Assembly: GCA_034509755.1 (NCBI GenBank)
Contig: CM067550.1
Span: 15,183,001 to 15,247,000 of the forward strand
Direction: 5' to 3'
Origin: Anisodus tanguticus
Lineage: Eukaryota > Streptophyta > Magnoliopsida > Solanales > Solanaceae
DNA: 64,000 bases
A program made the position numbers and the translations under genes. Below are positions 1 through 9,985 of this stretch, in pieces. The notes under the pieces are model-generated. The model did not search any database and was not told the DNA's origin. It saw nothing but the letters and a program-made list of their open reading frames with translations. Numbering within the stretch: the first letter of the stretch is position 1; every line of letters starts with the position of its first letter.

Positions 1-3000
1 TCTTTTCATCTGTAGACAGCAGTTCTGTGTTTGACTCTAAATTATCTTGCTTCTGCTAAAATCAGAACATAATAGATCAGCCGACTATCAAACTTGATAT
101 CTTTAATGAAAAGTCATACCAACCTTTGTACCACATGTCACATCCATAGTCTTTTTGTCAGTCCCTTCCACAGAATCATTCCAGGTGTCTGTTTCAACCA
201 AGAATCTCAAGGAATCCATCGGAGCCGCTGCTGCTAAGGCTCGTTGTTCCATGGTTTGTGCTTTAATCTGTTTTCATCAGTAAATGATAAACTCAAGAGC
301 ATGAAAATTTAAATACCAACTTAAAAACAGCTGCAGCTTTTTCTGCATTATATTTACTTATCAAGGAGTATTTATAAAGCAGTGATGCTAATGCTCTCAT
401 CCACCATCCTCACCCCAAATAACCTATCCGTGGAACTATTCTTCTTGTTACAAAATGAAGTAGCATCTCTTTGTTGATTTGAAAGAACATCACCTACATT
501 CCTTTCTTTAATTCCTATGTTACTACTCCCTCCATTTCCTTGAGAGTGTTTGACTGAGCATGGAGTTTAAGATATTCATTTTTTACTTGTGTATTATAAT
601 AGTGGTAATGTAAGAAATATTAAAATAGTTCCGACCCAAAAAAAATAGTAAAGTAGTCATTGAACTGAATTCTACAGTACACTAGCTCAATTTGAGGGTG
701 TTACTGAGAATGTAGATTGTATGTTGTGGCAAGGAAATGTGCAAAGTAAATATAAGGTGAATGAGGCATACAAGTATCTTAATAGATGCAATCAAGTGGG
801 ATGCTGACCATGGAAGGTGAAAATGTCATACAAAGTAGCACGCTTTTCTTGGCTGGTGGCCAGAGAAGCTGTTTTGATTCAGGAAAAATTGAAAAGCTCT
901 GGTTTTCAGTATGTTCTAGGTGTTTTTGTGTGGTGAGCAGGCAGAGACAAACAACAACCATCTCTTTTTACATTGTAAATGGGCTGGTCAGATCTGGAGA
1001 ATATTCATTAACCTAAGGGGAATTACGTGGTAATGCCAGCAAGGGCAAAGGAAGTGCTTGATAGCTGGTACAGGGAAGGAAGCTTATCCGTGAAGAGAGA
1101 GAGATGGAGGATTGTCCTGCATGATTTGGTAGGCTGTGTGGAAGGAGAGAAACCAGAGGTGTTTTGAGAACAAACAATGCAGCATCCAAGAACTGAAGAT
1201 GAACTGTCTATCCCTCTTTTATTTTTTGGTGTAAACAGGAACGTTTAGGGGAAACAGAAGATATTTTTGATGTTTTAGATCATTTGTGAAAGGAACACAG
1301 CTAGGATGATCCTACTTTTGTAATTGTCAACTTGGGGGCTATACAGTTTGGTATAGTATACCTGTTAATATATAGAATGTTACCAATGTCAAAAAAAATG
1401 TAGTCATTGAAAATTTTGTTTGACAGAGAAAATATCACATCAAAGTTCAGAGCTGAAGTTAATGGATTGAATTTTTGGAAGTTGTTAAAGTTGGACAGAA
1501 ATGGAATTGTATCAAAATTTTGGAACGACCAGAAATGGAAAGAGTTCCATATAATTAAAACAGATGGAGTATGGTTTTTTACATTGTCAATCCTGCCTCC
1601 TATCTTATTTTCTTGTTTGCTGTCTTTTCTATGACTTCAATCTGCAAAAAGATGCATGCACTCCTGTCTTCAAACGATAAATGTTAGTATATTGTTAATT
1701 GATGAAGCTTAAATTTAATCTTTTTCTAGGAAGGTTCTTAAAGCTAACCCAACTATGATTGACCGTTTGCAATTACAGATAGGCTCTTATTGGGAAGAAT
1801 AAAATTTCTTGTAAATTACTAATGTGTGGAAGAACAGTATATGGTGCTGAAATAGCATTACCTCTACTATGAAATTAAGTAAAACAGTGAAGTATTGAAC
1901 CAAACAACCTAGCCAATTAGATTAACTCCTCAACTTGTTATTTTTTCTTGTCTGGCGTAGCAAAAGCTTCAAAGTCTTCTTGTAATGTAGTTCCCTGAAA
2001 ATTTTTGCTAGCTTTAAATGCATCTTTACATTTGAGAAGCTCCATTTTATTATCGCACGCCAATTGAATGGACTTCTAAGTTATTTATTAAGCAACAACA
2101 ACAACATACCCAGTGTAATCCCACAAGTGGGATCTGGGGAGAGTAGGCTGTACGCAGACCTTACCTCTACCTTGGGAGGTAGAGAGGTTGTTTCCGATAG
2201 ACCCTCGGCTAATAATATCGCAATACAACAATAACAATAAAAGTTATTTATCAAGCATGGTTATTATTAGCTCAATAAGTTTATGTTGTGTCGGATACAC
2301 GAAATGAGAAATGGAACAGAGTAGCCCCTAGGGGCACAGGCGAGTTGGTAAGTGGCAAGGTGATTGGGGTACAACCACTCCGACGTCGCGGGTTCGAATC
2401 CGTGTGGTGACAGTCTTTGCTAAAATATTGCAAGTGTTGTTGCTGGGTTCGTGTCCCGTTGGTCCTCTCCCTTGCAGGACTGCCACTCGCGCATATCCCT
2501 CGATTTACATCCCACCTGGCCAAGGGGCCTCTGGTACAGGTAGGGGGGGTTTCGCCTTCGGGACTTTCCTCTTCACAAAGAAATGGAACAGAGTATGAGG
2601 AGCTTGTGGGCCAAGCACAGAGTCATTAACCACATTATTGGCTCAAAATTTGTTTATTAGGTCAGCGAGTTAGAAGAGTACCAAATGAGAATTTATTATT
2701 TATATTAGATACCTGTACAATAAAAGATAACAACGCAAATGTTTTACTTTCCATTGCAACAGCAGCAAAGTTATGGGTACTGGTGACGGGGGATTAGAAG
2801 AATACTCTTTAGCATTTTTATAAAGAGAGTAGAGAGTAGCCATGAACAATTGAATTGTAAATGCCGGTTTGAATATGGATGTGGATCTTGGATAACTTCT
2901 TGAAAGTTTGTATGACGATTTTTAAATAATCTTGCACATGGATATTGGTAATTAACTTGCCCCACCATTTGTCAGAAAAAAAAAATTAACTTGCCCAACA

Positions 3001-6000
3001 TGAGGTGGTTTGTCCATGACATATATTGAGTACTCGTTGATTTGTACCCGAACTCTCTGTTCCTATGATTTTTCTATCAGATACAGGAGTAGAGGGATGT
3101 GTGAGTTAGGACCTTTTCTTCCTTCCATTTATTTGGTGAGCTTTACCGTCTGTTCAGTAAAGGCCAGTAATGTTTGTTCATTTTATTCAAGAGGCTCCAT
3201 TTTTTTTCATTCATAAACAACAACAAAAACGTACCCAGTGTGTAATTCCACAAAGTGGGGTCTGGGGAGGGTAGACCAAAAATTGACCGTCTACAAGGGG
3301 TATACCAAACAGTAAAACATCACTACAAACTCCACCCAATCATCTATACAACTAGGAACTCGATGGGTGCACCAAAAGAAAATAAGAGATCGGAGACTAC
3401 CCCTCAACTGAGAAAAGCTCGACTCTACTTCTTCAAAAGCTCTCCTGTTATTCTCTCTCCAAACAACCCACATTAAAGTAAGTGAGACCACATTTCCAAG
3501 CCGTATGTCTTCTCCTCCTCCCGCTCTTTCAACTGAACATCTATTTTTTCATTGTTTTTGGCATTATCTATGGAGTGCCAAACCACCTAAACATATCCCG
3601 CCATAGCCTCATAGTCCGCCCACAATGTAGAAGAAGATGATCCATGTCCTTCTCCGCCTCCTTACACATGAAACACCAGCTAACGCGGATGGCCTTCCAC
3701 CTAAGATTTTTCCCATCAAAATCACCCCTCTAGCAGCAAGCCAAGTGAAAAAGCATACCTTCCTCGGCACCTTTGGGATTCATATAGCATTAGATGGAAA
3801 AACATTCTCCTCCCTAATAAAAAAATTCTCATAAAAAGACTTTAACAGAAAACACTCTGTTATTCCCCAAACCCCAACACCAGGCATCTGAGTTTTCAAC
3901 CGAAATAACTTGCCTATGAAGAAGGGCAACCAATCTTTGAAACTCAGCCACTTCCTAATCTTGAAAATCTTTTCTGAATCTTAAATCCCGAAAAGTCTCT
4001 CCACCTTGTGTCCCCCTAATTTACTGAATTGCTTAGTCTCTTTGGCAAGATATCCTGTACAAACTTTGAAATTCATCTTTCAATACAAAGTCCCCACACC
4101 ACCTATGTTTCCAAAATTTCACTCTCCTCCCATCTCTAGCCTTGAATGAGATATTTTCACAAAAATAAATCCCATCCCTTCAAGATATTCCACCACAGAC
4201 CACACCCAAAATGCAAAGTGACATCTTTAGTTCTCCATCCTCCGTCCATTACCCGATACTTGTCGACTATTACCCCTCTCCACAAAGCTTGTACCTCCAC
4301 CCCGAACTTCCAAAGCCATATACCCAACAAAGCTTTATTAAAAACTTGTAAATCTTTAATTCCAAGGTCACCCCACTTTATAGGAGATGTAACAGTCTTC
4401 CACCTCAACAAGTGGAACTTCCTTGCCCTGTCCGCCATGTCCCAAAGAAAATTTCTCTAAATCTTTTCCAACTTCCTTGTGACCGAGTGGTTTTGTTCTA
4501 CATTTTTTTTGCAAAGCATTGGGTAGTATGGAATAATGTATTAAGGCGGTTGGCAGTTGGCTCACTGCAGGTTAATAGTATAGCGAGTGGTTTTGTTCTA
4601 TCTTTTTGAAAAGCATTATTTTAGAAATAATTATACTTGTAGTTGATTGATGATTCATGTGCACAGGCATTGGGTAGTATGGAATAATGTATAAAGGTGG
4701 TTGGCTCGCTGCAGGTTAAATGGCATCGGATGCCAGCCACGTCTCAACCCATTTTGGGGCATGACATGTAAACTTGTACATGAGAGCGATATGGCAATAT
4801 CCAGTTTAAGCTCAGTCAATCTCTCGAAAGAGGATTTGCTGGTTAACAGGAGAGTGGAGAAGTATTCTGTTGCTCGTAGAAAATCTCCGTCACATTTACT
4901 TGATGTTTATGATTAACAGTTCTAAAGCACATGCTCAATTAAATATTTCTTCAGCTTAAGAAGGAAATCCAAGTTCACATAGATTTCTAGAGTAAAATGA
5001 AAAAGGCAGCAGAAAACCAACATCACGTGGAGTCATCAGGATCACTTGTAATAAAAAAAAAACTTTTGATGGGAAAGAAAATTGAACTGAAGTTGTCATC
5101 ATATTATAAACTTGACATCAGAGTACCTCGGCAGATTTAGCACCTTGTTTCTTTGCAGCAGCAACTTCTTCAGCAGTAAGTGGTTCAAGAAATGGTTCAG
5201 GGGCAGGACAGCGTTCCACAAATCTAGCGTTAACTAGTCTGTTGAAGCTATCTCGTGCAGCATCAGCGCTAGAATCTCCTGGACAGTGACAAGGCACTCT
5301 TAAAGTAAGAAAGCCGTTTAGGAGGTGCAGCCTAGGATTTTAGAAGATTGACAACCCAAGTTTTGTTGCCTCAGATTCAAGTAGTTATAATCAAGAAACA
5401 AATAATGATGCAAGTTGAGGTTATGAAATAGATTAGGAAAGCCTGTTGTTTGAATTGTGCAATCAACTTCGGATGATCATAAAGCTCAGGAATTGCTTTA
5501 CATATGCACCCAAGGGTGTAGTCTAGTGATCAATGAAGTGGGTCCAAAACCATGAGATCTTAGGTCAAATTCCAACAGAGGCAAAAACACTACGTGAATT
5601 CTTTCCGAATACTTGTGCTAGTGGAACGCAGGAGGAACTCCGTGGAATTAGTCGAGGTGCGCCCAAGCTGCCCCGGACACCACGTTATCAACAAAAAAAT
5701 ATTGTTTTATGTATGAAGAACATAGATGCTCTCTTGAGGCTAGACACCTAGGTGTATTTGAGTTTGTAGAAAATTATGAGGCCTATCTTTCATCCTTCCT
5801 CCTATTCTTTGTTTGTCTCGTTTCGGTTTTCAGTTTCGCAAGAGAAGGTTCCAGGGGCTGTTCATTCAAGCAAGGATCCTTCAATTCCAAAGGCTGGAAG
5901 AAAGAAATGAAGAGAGGAACTCCAGTACAATTGGTAGTAATAAGTACAATATATTTTATACACTTGCGAAACCTCATATTTAGGGATTAAGTAATACTAG

Positions 6001-7333
6001 TGTTTTGCTTCAAAACCAAAGACAGGACCATAAGAAAATGACATGTATATGTAGTAAAAAGTGCCAATAATTCTATACACTCGCAGATCCTTTTATTTAG
6101 AAGTTAAGTAAATACTTTTGGGTAACTGTTTTGATGCAGGAAGAAAGAGAGATCTGTATAATCGCTTTAAGATATTTGATGGACTATAGATTTAGGTGAT
6201 GCTGTGTATCTCACGTGTACTTTGTCAATGTGTTTTCTCCTTCTTTTTAAAAATTAGAAACAAGAAACATGTTAATATATTGCCTATCATCTTCAATTAA
6301 AACCATCTTCTACGGAAAGGGTTTTTTCCTTTTGAAAATCAGGAGAAACCTTCTTCTCATTGTTTCCTTTTAGAAAACAGAAGTAAACACAAATGAAAAG
6401 CCAAAACAGAACTCAAGCTCGCATATTAAACTAATTAGCTATGATGATAGCAAACCATAATCATAAATTTACAAAGAACTACAGAAATGATATTGTTTCA
6501 GCTTGATTTGATGTCTGCTTGTATCTATCTATAATTTGGCTGGGTGAAAGCCTACCATGCTGAAGTAACCCTTCAAAAACCTCTTCACACTAGAAAACAA
6601 ACACATTCACTACCATTAACATAAAATATAATCAGCTTGAGACAAAACAACAAATATTATACCAAGTGAAACCAAGAAAAAGCACCTCTTTCCCCAGCTC
6701 CTCGGACACAATCTCTATAAACTTAGGAAACCTTAATTTATGTATTATGTTGTCAAATAGTGTCATGTATTGTGTAATAACTTTTGGTGCCTCCCCAAAT
6801 CCACCTAAATGACAATATATCAGATATCAAGAAACTTCTCAATATATATTGAGTAATGGAAAGCGGGCTAGTCCCCAAAAATGTCCCGCCCCTAAGTTCC
6901 TTTGTCGTTGGGGAAAATCTCTTTTTATTTTTAGATTCGAAATTCTCAAATTGAAAAGCTAATTATAATGGAATTAATGTTCAAAAACACACCTAAACTA
7001 TCACATTTTCGCGAGTTTCACACCCCAACTATCAGTAATACCATTTTCCTACATGAACTACCACCATCTATATATTACAGTGAGATAATGGTTAGTACCT
7101 TCTAGGTGCATGGATGGTGATAGTTCAGGTAGAAAAAGGAAACAACTCATAGTTTGAGTGTGAAAAGTAACAGTTGAGGTGTGTATCTGACCATTATCTC
7201 ACTGTGGTTAGTACCTTCTTGTTGGACTGCAAAGGCTTTAACACAATTGTGATGAATAAGAACAAGCAAACATTCTCCCTACTAAGCTCTGTGAAACGTA
7301 CATTCCTCTTCGCAACAGACACTCACAAACCTT
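1..7333 (-). CDS. RNA polymerase III subunit RPC3-like gene, partial (3' end beyond window; 5' exon damaged)
   Basis: Spliced minus-strand gene. Exons fit by phase: 7215-7333, 6686-6804, 6483-6589, 5127-5298, 124-267, 1-55 (continues off the edge). All junctions read GT-AG. Translated blocks include GFGEAPKVITQYMTLFDN, LRFPKFIEIVSEELGKE, CEEVFEGLLQHGRLSPSQI and NARFVERCPAPEPFLEP. These resemble the winged-helix region of the RPC82/RPC3 (C62) family, which takes part in Pol III transcription initiation in the nucleus. The phases of exons 6686-6804 through 1-55 agree with one another. The exon at 7215-7333 starts KVCECLLRRG and ends HNCVKAFAVQQE, but between these it is shorter than expected and changes frame. 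No first exon is visible up to the transposon at 7808. The gene is either a 5'-damaged pseudogene or a functional gene with sequence errors. The intron 268-5126 is 4.9 kb and full of repeats. The family call comes from remembered motif similarity. Confidence 0.62.
715..1400 (+). mobile_element. LINE (L1-type) 3' fragment with zf-RVT domain
   Basis: Degenerate plus-strand remnant of the C-terminal end of a plant non-LTR retrotransposon polyprotein. Readable in shifted frames are HLFLHCKWAGQIWRIFIN (zinc-binding RT-associated domain, CxxC near 915-930 and HxxxHC near 965) and then a Trp-rich tail (WRIV..W.VWKE). It ends near the TGA at about 1289, followed by a short 3' tail. Frame changes show it is dead. 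It sits in an RPC3-like intron, in antisense orientation. Confidence 0.6.
2091..2245 (+). repeat. CAACAACA...CCCTCGGCT dispersed Solanaceae repeat (LINE 3'-end/SINE-like)
   Basis: Begins with a CAA-rich run, then 'cccagtgtaatcccacaag', 'tctggggagagtag', 'gcagaccttacctctacc' and 'gatagaccctcggct'. The same consensus recurs in degraded form at about 3212, 11594, 46040 and 60355 in this window. It is a high-copy retroposon 3' module, probably linked to RTE-type LINEs or a SINE. The exact family is not assigned. Confidence 0.6.
2307..2595 (+). mobile_element. tRNA-derived SINE, copy 1, with 17-bp TSD
   Basis: The body 2324-2578 is flanked by the direct repeat AGAAATGGAACAGAGTA (2307-2323 and 2579-2595). 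A perfect Pol III B box, GGTTCGAATCC, lies at 2391-2401, preceded by a tRNA-like 5' region with A-box-like 'gagttggtaagtgg'. A near-identical copy with its own, different TSD lies at 61060-61339, which proves mobility. The long perfect TSD suggests a fairly young insertion. It lies in an RPC3-like intron. Confidence 0.85.
3212..3290 (+). repeat. Truncated copy of the CAA-rich dispersed repeat
   Basis: 'acaacaacaaaaacg' followed by 'acccagtgtgtaattccac' and 'tggggtctggggagggtag', matching the first half of the repeat at 2091. It abuts the LINE fragment that starts at about 3291. Confidence 0.5.
3291..4450 (-). mobile_element. LINE (L1-type) 3' fragment, minus strand
   Basis: Minus-strand decayed LINE C-terminus. 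Near 4157-4438 it reads KWGDLGIKDLQVFNKALLG, WLWKFGVEVQALWR and VIVDKYRVMDGGW, the typical post-RT block of plant L1 elements. Near 3291-3491 it reads LMWVVWRENNRRAFEEVESS, typical of the extreme C-terminus after the zf-RVT domain. The frames are broken in between. Its orientation is opposite to the LINE remnant at 715. Confidence 0.7.
4512..4720 (+). repeat. Imperfect direct duplication in an RPC3-like intron
   Basis: 'gcattgggtagtatggaata' followed by a 'ggttgg...ctgcaggttaa' block occurs at about 4517-4572 and again at about 4669-4720. The two are separated by a stretch sharing 'gagtggttttgttctat' with the sequence just before copy one. A local segmental duplication of about 150 bp; no coding content seen. 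Confidence 0.5.
5492..5715 (+). mobile_element. tRNA-derived SINE (Solanaceae type) with degenerate TSD
   Basis: The body, about 5507-5700, reads 'tagtctagtgatcaatgaag', 'agaggcaaaaacactacgtg' and 'ggtgcgcccaagctgccccg', ending in an A-run. This is a layout I recognise from abundant Solanaceae SINEs. B-box-like 'aggtcaaattcc' is present but mutated. The flanks ATTGCTTTACATATG (5492-5506) and ATTGTTTTATGTATG (5701-5715) match at 12 of 15 positions, a decayed target duplication. Confidence 0.65.
6965..7219. repeat. MITE-like inverted repeat beside the damaged RPC3-like exon
   Basis: 'acacacctaaactatcac' and 'tttcacaccccaactatc' on the left are mirrored by 'atagtttgagtgtgaaaa' and 'aacagttgaggtgtgt' on the right. 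The motif 'ggttagtaccttct' occurs at about 7093 and again at about 7207, next to the exon boundary at 7215. So an insertion and local duplication touched this exon edge. 'taatttaggtgtg' copies recur near 9100-9150. Confidence 0.45.
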
Positions 7334-7797
7334 CTGCAAGAGATGAATTTAGCCAAACAAAAAGGGAACATAATACAAGAATTGATAGGTTATTACAGCG
7401 TTAAGATCGCCCAAGTAAGTAGAGATGAGATAAACTGCCAGTTTGATTCCGTGCGACGACACCATTGTGGTATTCTGTTGAAGACAATGAAATCCCAAGA
7501 AACGCGGTTGGGCCCTTTCACTATTTTTTTCTTGTTCTATTTTGCGCTAATAACTACTGTAATGTTTTCCTTTGTTGGAGTCGACTTTGCGATTTAACTA
7601 CATGAATTATTAATCTAGTTAGTTACAGATTAGTAAACTCGAGAATGCAACTAAATTAAATATACAACATTGAATTGGATTTTGTAAAGCGAAAAATAAT
7701 TAGATACAGATTACATTTAAATGATATAGTTTAAATTTTAATTCAAATATTAAAACCTCTCTGTTTTGGGCAAGTATAGGCGTGTGTATGCACATAA
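7334..7797. other. Intergenic/upstream stretch with nothing recognised
   Basis: AT-rich sequence upstream of the damaged RPC3-like exon. I looked on the minus strand for a first exon of that gene and saw none. Confidence 0.4.
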
Positions 7798-9026
7798 TAT
7801 GTTTTAAGGAAAAGGGCCAGATATGCCCTTAGCCTATATGATATTGCGCACATTTTCCCTCATTTTAAACGTTGTCTTAGTTATGCCCTTACCGTTATAT
7901 TTTACTTATACTTGTGACCCTCGATTTAAAGAAATATATTGGAGGGCATATTTGTTCAGTTTCACATAGTATAGGGGTATGTTTAATCTATTCAAATTTT
8001 TGAATATTATGGCACAAAATTAACAATATGACACAAAATATCATTGCATTCCAAAACAAAAAAACATTTGCAATTACAATCCATCCACGATTACATTACA
8101 TCTAAATTATACAACTAAAATATCAAATGCAATTACATTCATCTTTTAAAGATCATTTTCACTAATAAGGCACTATTTTTCATTTTCAAAAGATTGTTTT
8201 CACTAATGATCATAACATCATGTTTATTTTTCAATTTGTTGATGACCTAGATAGTTTTTGCTGGAAAATTTTCGTCTTCCCAATCCCTATCTACACGATA
8301 ATGCATGCAACAAAAATCGCAAGGGAAAAGAACTCTGCAACACAACATTAACATAAAAAGAATCACAAATCTGCCATAAAACAAAAATAATCACAAAGAA
8401 AAAGAGATAACTTACATCAGACTTATGAAACCCGGAAAAACTCTCACAATGCTGAAATTTTGATAATAATAACAAAGAAAATATTGCATTTTAAGCATTT
8501 ATACAGTTTCTTACATAAATTAAGTGTGGTATGGCCCTTTCGTGAATATCACGCATGACAAAAATTTAGTAGAATTATTTGGAGTCCATGATGTGAGATG
8601 GAGTGCAGCAACTCCACATCCACATACCCTTCCACGACTATTTGGAAAACTCTCCGCTTCTGACATTTCATAAGCAAGTGGAAGAATAAGGGAGCAAAGT
8701 GTGGAGTAGCACGATAAGTGTGGAGTTTCAAAATGCAGTACCAAAAAAATATTGACTAGCATAAAATGGACTACAAAAAAAATCTAAGAACTATTGGTAC
8801 AACATGTAATTCAGGATTTTCAATGGATCAAATAAGCCCCTATACTATGTGAAACTGAACAAATATGTCCTTCAATATTTTTTTCAGGTTTCTGTTAAAT
8901 CAAGGGCACCAGTATAAGCAAAACATAACGGTAAGGGCATAACTGGGACACCGTTTAAAATGAGGGCAAACGTGCGCAATATCATATAGGCTAAGGATAG
9001 ATTTGACCCTTTTCCGTATGTTTTAA
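7798..9026. mobile_element. Mutator-like (MULE/MITE) element with long TIRs and 10-bp TSD
   Basis: The direct repeat TATGTTTTAA at 7798-7807 and 9017-9026 brackets an element with terminal inverted repeats of roughly 190 bp. The left arm reads 'ggaaaagggccagatatgcc' and 'agcctatatgatattgcgca'; the right arm carries 'tgcgcaatatcatataggct' and ends 'tgacccttttccg'. Both arms share a 'gttcagtttcacatagtata' block. Long TIRs with a 9-11 bp TSD are Mutator-superfamily features. The 0.8-kb interior has no recognisable transposase, so the element is non-autonomous. Confidence 0.75.
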
Positions 9027-9985
9027 CTTGTTTTCATTACCACATAATTAGTGAGGAATAAATAAAGATAGGTTTAGGGGCTGATAGGACTCTCACATAA
9101 TTTAGGTGTGTTTTGACAATTTCACTACTATAATTTAGGTGTGTTTATGTGCATTATCCCTAACATATAAGTCAAAGTGATGCTTTCTAGGTCGATTTCA
9201 GTTGTGAATGGTATCTCTAAATTAGTTCAAATCACCTCCAGTTAAGCATTTATCTTGCAGCTTCAGTTTGCTGCTAGTGTGTGATTGGTACCAAAAGCTA
9301 TTGTTTTCTATAATTGTGATCACATTTCCTAACAACTCAACTAGTTTTACCCTCTCTGCGAAACCAATAGTATATTCTGATTCATTTTCATTTAAGGATC
9401 ATATTATAATCAGGGGCAGTCTATAATGTAATATGTGGGTTCACGTGAATTCAATAATTTTTGCTCATAGCTAGTATGTATTTAAAATCCACTAAATATC
9501 TAAAATATTTGACTATCAACTCAATTATTATTGTATATTAACTAGGGCGTAGAAACTCATAAACTTCATCAAATCATGGATCCACCTCTGATTATAATGG
9601 AAATTAAACCAACGTAAAATTCTCTATGAATCTTTCTTGCGAACAAGTTATACAATAGAAATTGGCTTCATTACTGATAATTGAAATGAATGAGAGCACA
9701 ATTTGATGTTTCATTTAGGGAAAACGAAGACACAAGAAAAAGGCCAGTATACATTTTTAGTGCACTAATTTGATTGAGAAGTTGAAAAGAATATGCAGAG
9801 ATGATCACGCTGATGAAATTGGAATTAATACAAATGATGTTAGACTGTTGCAGCATATAGAGTAAGGTAATATGGCGTTACATCAAAATACAAAGATAAG
9901 TGTATGACTTGAACATAATCAAACTGGAAAAACACTAAAAATACAACAGCATTGAGGGGAAGGCTAGAGATGGACGCGATGAGGT
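9027..9985. other. Intergenic region downstream of ADF with an old dispersed repeat
   Basis: AT-rich. About 9411-9595 ('aggggcagtctataatgtaa', 'gtgggttcacgtgaattcaa', ending 'tggatccacctctg') resembles degraded repeats at about 11120 and 61835 whose ends read like 'ggctccgcctttg'. The ADF 3' UTR should lie at its right end. No coding exon recognised. Confidence 0.35.

Noticed and set aside
2391..2401. Perfect tRNA B box as a possible tRNA gene (also at 61142)
   Set aside because: No tRNA cloverleaf or anticodon arm; flanking TSDs and repeats show SINEs.
8287..8762. Short hydrophobic frames inside the Mutator-like element
   Set aside because: No domain recognised; AT-rich frames of this size are expected by chance.
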